Assembly (NCBI RefSeq): GCF_905220415.1
Contig: NC_059565.1
Coordinates: 2,318,501-2,382,500 of the forward strand
Source of the DNA: Colias croceus
Taxonomy: Eukaryota > Arthropoda > Insecta > Lepidoptera > Pieridae
Direction: 5' to 3'
Length of the DNA: 64,000 nt
Shown here: piece by piece, positions 33,601 through 45,600 of the stretch
How positions within the stretch are numbered: the first letter of the stretch is position 1
How the letters are laid out: every line of letters begins with the position of its first letter
Notes under the pieces: model-generated
Told to the model about the DNA's origin: nothing
The model's database searches: none
Seen by the model: only the letters and a program-made list of their open reading frames with translations
Position numbers and translations under genes: made by a program

Positions 33601-36600
33601 ATTGGTTAATAACACGTATAAGTTGACCAGATACGTAAAAAATACCACTTTCTAAAGTAACTTCTGCAAAAAGAACCATCAAAGTTATTCTAGAAATCTC
33701 TAAAGATTTTGGGTAACAGCCAAAAAATTGGAAAAGTATGAACAAGAAGGAGAGAGAAGCCTGGATGCAGGCGAGGATTGACGAATGGAGGGCGGAGAAA
33801 GAGGCTGAAAAGTTAGTTTTTATAGTCTAGATATAAAAAACAAAGACGTTTAATGCAGTTTAGTTTTATCAATAGAGAGACACATAAAAACTGAAAGAAA
33901 AGAATAAATTCGATCGCTCTGTCGGGTCACGAGTGCCTGAATTGGTCAAGCATCCGCCCCGGATTGGCGAGAAAGGATGCGGGTTCGAGTCCTGACTCGT
34001 GATCGATTTTTTTCTATTCTTTACAAATTTATGAGCAGCAAGACGTTTGGAAAACTATTTTGCTAAGTTATGTAGTTAAATCGGAACTTTGATTTAGAAT
34101 CACAAAGTGTATTCTCGTAATTCTACAAAATAAACTAGACTTCATTTAATATACCCCAAAAGTATTATTATTATGTATTATGTATTACATCTTATGGTAT
34201 ACTAGCAACATCCCTATCAACATCTTTATCAAATAAGAGACCAAGATTACCTAAATTTTCGACTTTCGTAGTGATAAGTCATTTTTATTTATGTATAATA
34301 TTGCTTAAATTACCTATTTGCGTACTGATAATTGATTTCCTATCTATACCTACTATCATAGAAAAACCTTTAAAAAAACTAGATTTCAAACATTTCGCCC
34401 GCAGACAAGCAATTCTAGCAGGTGCTAAAGAAAAACGAGCAAACCTGGCTAGAGAAAGAGCTGAGTTAATGGCCAAAGATCACGCGGAACAAGATATACG
34501 AAGGGACATACTGGCAAAAACGTGCGCTCTGTTTCATAGTGAGTGAAGCTATGGCCACAGTAAATAGAATATGAACAGTATGGAAACTATATAGAAAACG
34601 TTCGAAACCGAACATTCGTACAAACATGTATAATCGAACCAATAAAATACAATACTTTTTGAAACGAAAATTTTCATATCTACCCTCTTCCAATAATGTA
34701 CGAAAAATTTCGTTTAACCTAAGAATATTATTATATTATTTGTGGTTCAATTTACAGATAAGGATGTCATAACAAGTTAAAAAATTACAAAATTATTGCT
34801 CAATGACAACATTATTGCTTAAAGACTCAGTTGCCTTACTGTTCGTATTCTATTAAGGCGCGCCGCACACCAGGCATACATTTGTATCTCGATAATTGTG
34901 GCGCCACATTTGAAACGCGACACATTTATCGCCCCCATATATTTGTACGCGAGCACGCACACCGAGGAAACATTTGTAGCGGGCGCACTTTGTGGCGAGA
35001 CGTTGTCCGCGCTACACGAATTCAAGATGGAACACGTTCGTTATTTGTGGCGCCACACCAAGAAATCGTCGTCATCAGACGATGATGTCGACATTCTCAA
35101 AGCGGTGCCACGCTACAACTGTGCTTCCGATGTGCGCATATACAATACATTTGTAGCAAGCTGAATTGTAGTGCATTGATTGTGGCGACGTAAATGTTCG
35201 ATGCATGTAGCATGTGGCGCTGGTGTGCGGCGCGCCTAAGGCGCTGTGGCAAATCTACTATATTAACCCTAGATCACTACCCTTCGTCGATTCGACGACG
35301 AGTCACCAAAAAAATAGCTATAACTTTTACGCGCGCGACCGTATGGTTTTCTGACTTCAGCTAATCTTAGCCAACCCGTTGCGCTTGCGATGGACGGTAG
35401 TGCTTTGTACGTGGAAGGTCCACACGCGCTGTTCCAGCAACCATGGCTCGTCACATCGACGAAGGTTAGTATTAACGTAACTTTTCGTACTATTTAGTTA
35501 AGTTAAAATTACGTTATTTTATCTTTTATAATGGTGCCTATTATTTTATTTTTTAGACACGATTCATACGTTATTTTTAGAAGTTGAAAGCGATGAGGAA
35601 AATTCATCTGCGAGAGAGCCTGAAGACCACATTGAGGCTGAAGAGGCATGAAACGGAGGGTGATGATGAAGTTTTTACTGTCAATAAAGAGCAATTTCCA
35701 GATCAAGATTATGAGGCAAGTAGTAATACATCTCCCCACATTCTATTGAAGATGAGACACTTAGCACTACAGCTGACCCTAGCGATTTGATTATAAGACC
35801 ATCGCGTACCATTCTTCGTGGGAAAGACAAACACATATTATGGTCATCACAACAGTCAAGGTCACAAAGCAGAAGACCTTCAAAGAACATAGATATATAG
35901 TACGTGGGCCTGTACGCTTTTTTCAAGATATTTTAGATCCTCAATGTTTTTCAAGTATAATTACTGGTGACATTACTGATACTCTGCGGAACTCAATCAC
36001 ATAAATTTTAAACATGCCAGGAAGAAACAATGTGAAAGTTATAAATGAGACTGAGCAAAGTAATGCTGCTAATGTACCTCCATAACAAAATAAAATAAAC
36101 ATATATGCTATATGTCCCTCCGTATAGCAAAGGTAGACCAAAAATAGGTGCACTAGGTGCAAAAAATCGTTGTGTGGGGAACACAAACTTGATGTGTGTC
36201 ACAAATGTTTTAGATCCTAAGCTATTATCAAAATTATATTTTTAATTAATTTTCCAGACATTATTTTTGTAATTAATAGTTTATTTCGAGCAATTTAGAG
36301 GTATATATTATATGTACGGAATTTTTCAAAAAAATTAAGAATGTTCATAAAGCGTGTAAACTGTGATCTCATTTTGATGACTATTTGAATTAAAACTATG
36401 TTAAAATAAATATTTTAATATTTTTATATGTAGATTAATACATTATGCTTAAAATAAAACATAACTACAAATATTTTTTTTTAATTAAACCCTTAAATCC
36501 CCTCCAATAAACAGCGTAGTCGAAACGACGAAGGTTAGTATTAAACGTCGAAAAATAAGGTTAGTGTTCTAGGGTTAAAATACGTCACGTATTTAAAAGT

Positions 36601-39600
36601 TTATTTAATAAAATTAAGGCCCGATTTCTCAATCCTTGGTTAAAATTTATCCGTCCGATAACGTATTACACGAACATTTTAAAATGTCACCTCTTTAATG
36701 TCATATACGGACAATTAGAATACATTTTTGAAATGGTAGTTTATTAGGATATTCGATGAATAAGTATTAACCAACGATTAAAAATCAGCCCTAAATACTG
36801 TAACATAAATTTTGAGAACATAATAATTTTATTAATCCTTTTCAGAATTTGAAAAACAGAAAATCGATTATGCCAGGACAAAACAGTTGGAAGCAGAGGT
36901 ACTTATGTCACAGATTAGAGACTAGCATATGTTAAGTTTTATTACACTACTAGATGTGTCCTTTAAATCTTACAATATTATAATAATTTAATAGACGCCT
37001 AGTTATTATTTTGTTGGTGTTTTTCACTATGAATTATCCTATAGTGTTGTTATCGTTAGTCAGTAAAACTATAAAGATACCCTGTATCAATGACCTATTA
37101 TACTAGTAGACGCGGCATACGCCAACATCATTGCACTAAAAAACAGCGTAATTAATACATACCTACTTACTAACGCATTATCACCAATACAGTTGTTCTC
37201 CCTTTCACTCTCACGCACGAGACATAATACATGTCTCACTCATGTACTTCGTAATAACAACTGCCGATTAAAATATAAAAAGAACGTCCAGCCACGACGC
37301 TAAATGGTGCGTGACTAAGTGAAACTCGGGCACTTAGCTGAGTTTTTTCTTGCCAAAATAGAGAGCGGGTAACGTATCTAGCTATTTTATATATCATAGG
37401 CCTGTATAATGTTATGTTAATAAGAATAGAAAATATTACAGTATAGTAGGTACTAGCTGTTCCGCCAAACTTGAACTACAAACACGAAAATTTTATACAT
37501 ATATTTGTAGATTACAGTAAATATTATAATTTATTAGTTACTAGCGGTCCGCCCCGGCTTCGCCCGTGGTACATATTTCGCAATAAAAGGTAGCCTATGT
37601 TCTTTCTCAGGATCTTAAGATTGTCTGTGCCAAATTTCATGAAAATCGGTTGAGAGGTTTATGCGTGAAAACCATACATACTTATATAATTACAAACATT
37701 TCCTCTTTATAATATTAGCATAGATAAGGATAGTAAGTATAACCTTCATCACCAATTTTATCACCAGTGGCAACAATACCTCCGTTGCGACGGTCTCCCC
37801 GATCCCAGGGTGGTGACACAGATGAACACATATCTTCACCTATGGAGGATCAATTCCAAGTGTGATGATGATGAACTGGATGTCAGGTGTCGGGATGCAC
37901 TGCCGGTAAGAAATGGTATGATAAAAAATGTGGGGTAGAATGATGATGATAATGGTGATGATATGAGATATTTTCGCTAGTGCCTATGCTTTAAAAAAGT
38001 TCACTGGCCAGAAATAACGCAAAGTTTAACTTAACATATAAACACATACCTTCATCTGTGGAGGATCAACGCGAAGTGTGATGATGATGAACTGGATGTA
38101 AGGTGTCGCGATGCACTGCCGGTAAGAAATGGTATGATAAAATAAAAATGTGGAGCTAGAATGATGATAATGATTGTATGATGGTTGGTGATGATGATGA
38201 TGTTAATTATGGTTGATAAGACGATGATGTTATAATGATGATGATGAAATGTGGTATTTTGGCTAGTATTTATGGAATGATATCTAGGTAAATAGTTTAT
38301 TGGCACAGCGTAGTGCTTCAGTTTAATTTGAATTGTGAACCTTTTTCTGTGGAGGATCTACTCCAAGTGTGATGATGATGAACTAGATGTGAGGTGTTGA
38401 AATGAGCTGTCAGTAAGGAATGGTATAGAGTATGGATGGTAATGAGGATGAAGGTGATGATGATGATGAAAGTATAATGATGATGATTATTAAGCTAGAT
38501 TTTCAGTAATCTGGGTATTTTACTTTTAAAATTATTTTCTGGCTCTAAACAGATAAAGGCTATAAATTCAAAATGTCATGTAGAAAGTATTAGCAGTATT
38601 GAGCAATTTAACATTTGGAAAAATTCGCATGTCTAATTATTGACATGTTCTGAATTATCCTTTTAGATGCTGGCAATGCTGGAAGAGTTTGTGGCTAACT
38701 CAAGACAATATACGGCTTTACAAGCGCAGTCATATAATGAGGTAAGTTATTTAGTTTTTTGTTTTTGCACGCCTCATAAGCGAAGCGTTGAGGTGGGTAC
38801 TACTGTCACTTCGCGCAAAACATCTGATTTTTCAAACTTAAAATGTCTTTATGTATCATACATTGCACTTGTAAGATAATACATACACACATTAAGAAAA
38901 AACACTATTTTTAACATTCATGATATTTTTGATGTCATTTTTGTTATTTAAACTAGTTAAAAAACAGTTTAAAAAAGTTCTGTCTTGGACGTCCGTGTGT
39001 CTGTATGTGCGGAGGATTTTCTTGTTAACACGATAGCGACCGAAATACTTTACTAATCGAGTCTTTTTTTTCTCTTACGCTTGAGTATGCTCAGGAATAG
39101 AACCCTTTCATTTTTCAGAGTCTGATTCGATGTGGTTTAATTGTTATTAAATAAACAAAAAAAAATATCGACTGTTCTCCATAATTTTAGTACTTATATC
39201 TGTATATTGTGTGTATATTATATTCTTTATTTTTTTTTTATATTTATAGTGTACTCAAAATTCACCATTATAAACTCGATTCTTTATACTATAAGCCAAG
39301 GTTTAAAAAAATTAGTTGGTAGTCAGTCCCTTAAACCTGCGCAGTTTCACATCTAGGTGGGGCCACAAGAAAAATAGCTCAATTATTACGGTACCGCTTT
39401 CTTTACTTTTCCAACTGTTTTATTTTATTTCTTTTTTATATTTATAGTGTACTCTTTATAAATAATCAATTTTATTGTAAAGGATGAGATTATGAGGCGT
39501 GCACTTTTGGATTTTCCAAACTATTTTTTATTTTACGGTGATCAAATTAAGATTAAAAAAAATATGGGTCTAGCTTCCTATATAAATAAATATGTAGCTG

Positions 39601-42600
39601 TTAATATTTCGATAGTGATACTGAGTACGAATTTTTGTCGTGTTTTATTTTGAATTTTGTTATCGTCTGCAAAATTGTTTTACATGAAGGAGATTAATAA
39701 GATATCGGTAAATTTTGATCAACATTGAAGTGAAACTAGTAATCCTATATATCGTTATATTATTTTAGTTTTTTTATATTATTGAAGTGAAACTTCTTTA
39801 TCGGAAGGGGAAAAAAATGTAGTGTAAAATTTTTTCGTTACGCGTGACATTTTTCCGTTACGTGCCATCTTTTTCTTATCCCTACCACGCGTGATTCGAC
39901 GAATTTCTGTAAAGTGGCATACATTAAATTATTTTTTGAAAAATAAGGTCATAAAGTTTCACTTCTTACGTGTGTACACTAGTACACGCATACATTTTTT
40001 ACACTGTAGAATAATATATTGTTTTCTTATCACCATTTTAAACAGGTCCGCCTAGCCCTTCGAGAACAACTATCGCACGCTATACAATGTGCCTCGTACA
40101 CAATTCTCCGCGACTTGGAACACAAACTGGTTTGGGATTCCATCAGATTGGCCACTTATGGGAGAGAATTTAATGGATTACGTTTAAATATATGGGTTGC
40201 TATACCGCTGCCGACGAGAAGATTGAAGCCGGTTGAACCGGAGAGGTATCAAAATTATAATCATCATCATCATCATCTTCATCGTCGTCATCGACGCTAT
40301 TCTTTTCATCATCATCATCTTCATCGTCATCATCTTCTCTGTCATTTTAATCTGCCCACTAGAAGATTGAAGCCGGTTGAGCTAGAAAGGTGTGAAAAAT
40401 CGTCGTCAACATCATAACCATCGTCATTGTCATTGTCATCATCATCGTCACCGTCACCATTCTTATCATCTTTGTCGTCATCATCATCATTATGTGCATT
40501 TCATTACTACACTACATTTTTTTTATTAAAATGTTATATTATATTGTACTCTCACTCACTCACAAAAAATTTCAAACTCAAAATTTCAGAGAGCCAGTTG
40601 AACTATCGTTCCCATCTATGCGTGTAGGCGTCAAACTACCAAAGATTATAGACGGTACGAACGTGTGCGTTCGCGCAGCTAGATCTATGGTAGATCTATT
40701 AAGCGAGAGTTCTAGATCCTTCGCGTTAGCTGCAGAAATGCCGAACCGATATGAGGGTAATTTGATGTTTTAGACAAATTGAAAGCTTGTGGTTTTTTAA
40801 GGTATTCTAAAATTTTCTGTGTATGCATTTATTAGATGTTAGTAAATAAACGTTTATTTCTTTTAAAATTACCCTATCGCATTACTGGGTAGTGCCTTAC
40901 AACTCAGAATAAGTTAGGCTGTATGTTATGTAGGTATGTACGATTTTATCGATGATGAAAATAACATTTTATTGCCTGAATCTCTGCAAAATGTGTCAAA
41001 CTTTTAATATGTAAACGCTTTAAACTTAAAATATTATTAATTGGTTTGAAATCACAGCTATGACGTCATAATAAGAGCTCTATTCCGTTCATGCTTTCAT
41101 AGCGATTAAGAAATCTAAAAAAACGACATGTGTCATTCGGGGACTGCCGCGGTAAAGCTATTGCATGCTATGCCTTCAACTTTCAAGCCACACCTCCGCC
41201 CGTCGGAGTGGGGAGCGTGAGGTTTTTTCGTTACGGAATTTCTCGATTCGGTCCCCGCGCTCAAGGCCCGCTATGTAATAGCTTAAAAATAATCTATTTA
41301 AATTTATTCATTCTTTCTATAATTCCTTTACATTTACAGACCTCTTCATATTCAACGTAAAAGAGCACGTGGCTACTTACAAACTCAAAAAGGAACAAGA
41401 CGACATACGGAACAAGTTTTACAAAGAAATAGGGCAGAAGATAAAGGAAGTCGAAACATTTTTAAAGGCTAATCCGTTAGTACATGTTCTAAACATGTTT
41501 TGCATCATGCCTCATGCTCAAGCCCCACGCTCAAGCCTCATGCTCAAGTCTCATGTTCAAGCCTCATGCTCAAGCTTTATGCTCAAGCTTCGTGCTCAAG
41601 CCCCACGCTCAAGCCTCATGCTCAAGTCTCATGCTCAAGCCTCATGCTCAAGCTTCATGCTCAAGCTTCATGCTCAAGCCTCATGATCTAGCCTCATGCT
41701 CAAGCCTCATGCTCAAGCCTCATGCTCAAGCTTCATGCTCAAGTCTCATGCTCAAGCTTCATGCTCAAGCCTCATGCTCAAGCCTCATGCTCAAGCCCCA
41801 TGCACAAGCTTCATGCTCAAGCTTCATGCTCAAGCTTCATGCTCTAGCCCCATGCACAAGCTTCATGCTCAAGCTTCATGCTCTAGCCTCATGCTCAAGC
41901 CTCATGCTCAAGCTTTATGGTCATGCCTCATACTCAAGCTTCTTGCTCAAGCCTCATGCTCAAGCTTCATGAGCAAGCCTCATGCTCAAGCTTCATGCTC
42001 AAGCCTCATGCTCAAGCCTCATGCTCAAGCTTCATGCTCAAGCCTCATGCTCAAGCTTCATGCTCAAGCTTCATGCTCAAGCCTCATGCTCGAGCCTCAT
42101 GCTCAAGTCTCATGATCAAGACTCATGCTCAAGCCTCATGCTCAAGCTTCAAGCTCATGCTTTGCCATTTTCTATTTTAGTGTTATCCTTTCTCTATTTC
42201 TAGTAAAACATATAAAATTTAGATTACCCGTATATATTAAATGTCTGCAAAAAATATTCTCAAAAAAATAACCAAATCAAAATACAGTTTGTATAATAAT
42301 AATATATTATGAATATTTTTAATGACTATTTTGACAGTTTTTACTTTTTAACTGTATTTGAATGTAAACCGGTTTGGGTACTTTACAGACTGTTTACAAA
42401 TATCTTATTCTGGCTACAATCGTTTCAGATATACAAAGAATGAGAAAGAAAAAGAAGAATTGGATAACTTGAACATGGCCGAGCCGCCGTTCTTGCCCGA
42501 TCCTAGAACTTTTATTGGCGAACAAAATGGTAATATTTTGAAATTATCAGAAAATCAGAAATAAAGCTTATATAATTGGAATCATCAAAATCAGTCCGCT

Positions 42601-45600
42601 CAGTCGAAAGTATTGAGCTAACAAACTAAAAAAGAAATTAAAAGTTGAATTTATGGATAAGGCCATCCGCCATATCCATAATATATTGCAAATTATTTTA
42701 ATTAACACTTGAATTTGACTTCTTCAATTACCTATACATAGATATTTTCCAAATTGCAGAACTCATCTTTGCGAAATATCTGAAAACTTGCATGACACGC
42801 ACACGCACCGGTGAAATCAATTTGAGGAAATACAGGTAAAAAACAGCGTGTGCGCCGAGCACACGTGTCAGAAGTGAAACTTCTTTAGCAAGATTCAAAG
42901 ATTCCAAAATCGTCGCCTTACTCCATGACGTGGCGGTATTGCCATGACGCGACTGCAATTTTACTCTCCACGCGCGTAAAGAAGTTTCACTTCACTTCTC
43001 TAGTTTAGGAGTCAGCGTACATATTTTTGTAAAATTAATTTTTTTGGCAATTAAAGATTTATTTATTTATTTATTATTAAAAAGAATTACAGATAAAGAC
43101 TTTTCATTTCAATAATTTATTTCAGAATATGCAATGGAGTACTAAATCTAGACTTGTTAACAACACCGCCTCAACCTAAACGTATGCTGGGCGGCGTAGT
43201 GCTTACTGCATGTAAGTTAACAAACTGTTTTAATAAATAGGTACTAGCTTTCCGCCCGTGGCTTCGCCCGCGTTTTCAAAGAAAAACCCGCATAGTTCCC
43301 GTTCCCGTGGGATTTCCGGGATAAAACCTAGCCTATATTACTCACGGATAATGTAGCTTTCGAATGGTGAAAGAATTTTTGAAATCGGTCCAGTAGTTTA
43401 TGAGCCTATTCATTACAATCTAACAAATAAACAAAAAAAACTAAGTTTTCCTCTTTATAATATTAGTGTAGATGTCGTGGTCATATCGTAGATTTGATCA
43501 TTTCATGATATGAGTGGCCATTTCACGAAATGGTCGCATATCGTGAAATGGCCAATTTAGTTTGGCCACATCATGATGTGGTTTGGGCAGATCAATGAAA
43601 AGAAATCGTTTCACGATATGGCCAATTAACGCACGGTTTTTTCATGAAATGATCAAAATTATTTGATCATATCGTAAAATAGTTACATTAATCGTTGGTA
43701 GAGGTGCTGCAAGCTCTGTGTTTATGTGATAAGATGGCGGCCGCTGGCGAAAATTAAATTTTTCGCAGTTAAAAACTTCATAATTCGTTTAATAACAATA
43801 TTATGAAGAAAGTCATAGCAAAGAATTTACGTCGAAGAGGTACGAGTACTATGGAAAATGTGGATATCTTATATGTATTTAAGAAAAAATGCGACTTAAA
43901 TAAAATAATTGAAGAAACTACTATTATTATAATTGTTTGTTTTATAAAAAGCGATCCGCTTCTGGCACTCGCCGGCCGCTGCCGCGGCACGCTCGCTTTG
44001 CTCGCTCGGCTCGTGCGTTGTTTATCAAAGTCTAACCTAACCTAACCTAACTGTTTTCTATTGCAAAAAACGATTCGCTTCTGGCATTCGCCGGCCGCTG
44101 CCGCGGCACTAACTTAGATGACATTAAACAAGTTTTTAGAATATAGTTATTCTGAAATTTTTTAATATTTTATGGACTCTTTATATTTTATACGATCTGG
44201 CCAAATGTGGATGACCAAATCGTGAAACGTTGACGATTTAACGATCTGATCAAACTATGTTGGCCATTTCACGATATGCGACCATTTCGTGAAATGGCCA
44301 CTCATATCATGAAATGATCAAATCTACGATATGACCACGACATAGATACAAGGTGTCCCACCATAGGTATACTAAGCTCAAAAGAGGTTATAGTTTTGCA
44401 TACGCTGAGTACGTAAAAAATACTTAATAAATTCCAGACGCATTTTTTTTTCAAATAGATGAATTCTTAAAACTGTGTACACTCCTAACAAGAAACCCGT
44501 CCAACTTTGTCACCCGCATGTGTGTTTTCATAGAAAAAGTGCTCACATTAGCGAAGCGGTATATGCCGGCTGCGCAAAGCTAGAGAAGAAAACATAAATT
44601 TTAAGAAAAATTTAGCAAAAAATTTTTGACGTAATTTTGTTGTTTTAGTATTTTTTACGTTATCATTGTATGCAAAAACTACACTAGTGTGACAGCCTGT
44701 ATATATTAGCAATTTAACAATAATTAATTATTTTTTTATATTTAAAATTTGCTAGCTGCTTGTGATTCTATCATGCTTTTATTTTTACACTAGAATACTA
44801 GATGTTAGAGCCCGTGACTTCGCCCGTGTTGTCAAAGAAAAATAAAAATAAAAAAAGACGTGTGGCACTCGGGGACTGCCGCTGTAAAGTTATTGCATGC
44901 TATGCCTTCAAGCCACACCTCCGCCCGTCGGAGTGGGGAGCGTGAGGTTTTTTCGTTACGGAATTTCTCGATTCGGTCCCAGCGCTCAAGGCCCGCGATA
45001 AAAGCTATGCAATGGTTTAAAAGATATTTATAAAAGAATTCAATAACATACGAAATTTCATAGATCTTTCCATGGGAATGATATTCGTTTACGTGTCATC
45101 AAAAACATTTAAATATTTTTTTTTTAAATAAAACAAAAAAATTTAAATCAAAATATATTTGTCGTAAAATTACCTTATACCTACTTACATTAGCACTTAT
45201 TTATACCTTTATTTATTAAATAAAAATATAATAACTTAAAATATTTAATTTAACTGTATAAAACGCAACAACCCGTGTTCCCTTGTTGGTAATTATCCTA
45301 TTTGATAGGCAAAAGAAATAATAGTTACCTAAAAACCTAATTAATATAAACATTGGTTGGGTACAGTAAATAAATAAATAGCCTTATATTTAAGAGAGCC
45401 CTCATTGTAGATATACAGGGTGTAATCGTTAAGTGTGCACAGGCGATTTTTCCCTAACTATTACAGATAACAAAAAACTTTAAACTGATATCGAAGGTAC
45501 TTAACCTAATGAGTAAAATGGCCGCAATAAATTTTTAAAAATAGAACGAGAAATATTAAAAAAATTATCTTTAAACCCTCCCATACATTTAGTATGTGAT

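Noticed and set aside
41514..42115. Long open frames rich in HAQASCSSLMLKP
   Set aside because: Produced by a 12-bp tandem repeat with no stop in several frames; it lies in a DNAI7 intron between good exons.
42429..42438. Exon 15 of DNAI7 starting at the stronger-looking acceptor TTTCAG at 42428
   Set aside because: It would put the frame out and hit a stop within five codons; 42439 keeps the whole gene in phase, though an undetected intervening exon remains possible.
44036..44050. Interstitial telomere (CCTAA)3
   Set aside because: Only three units and inside a transposable element core; too short to indicate a telomeric fusion.
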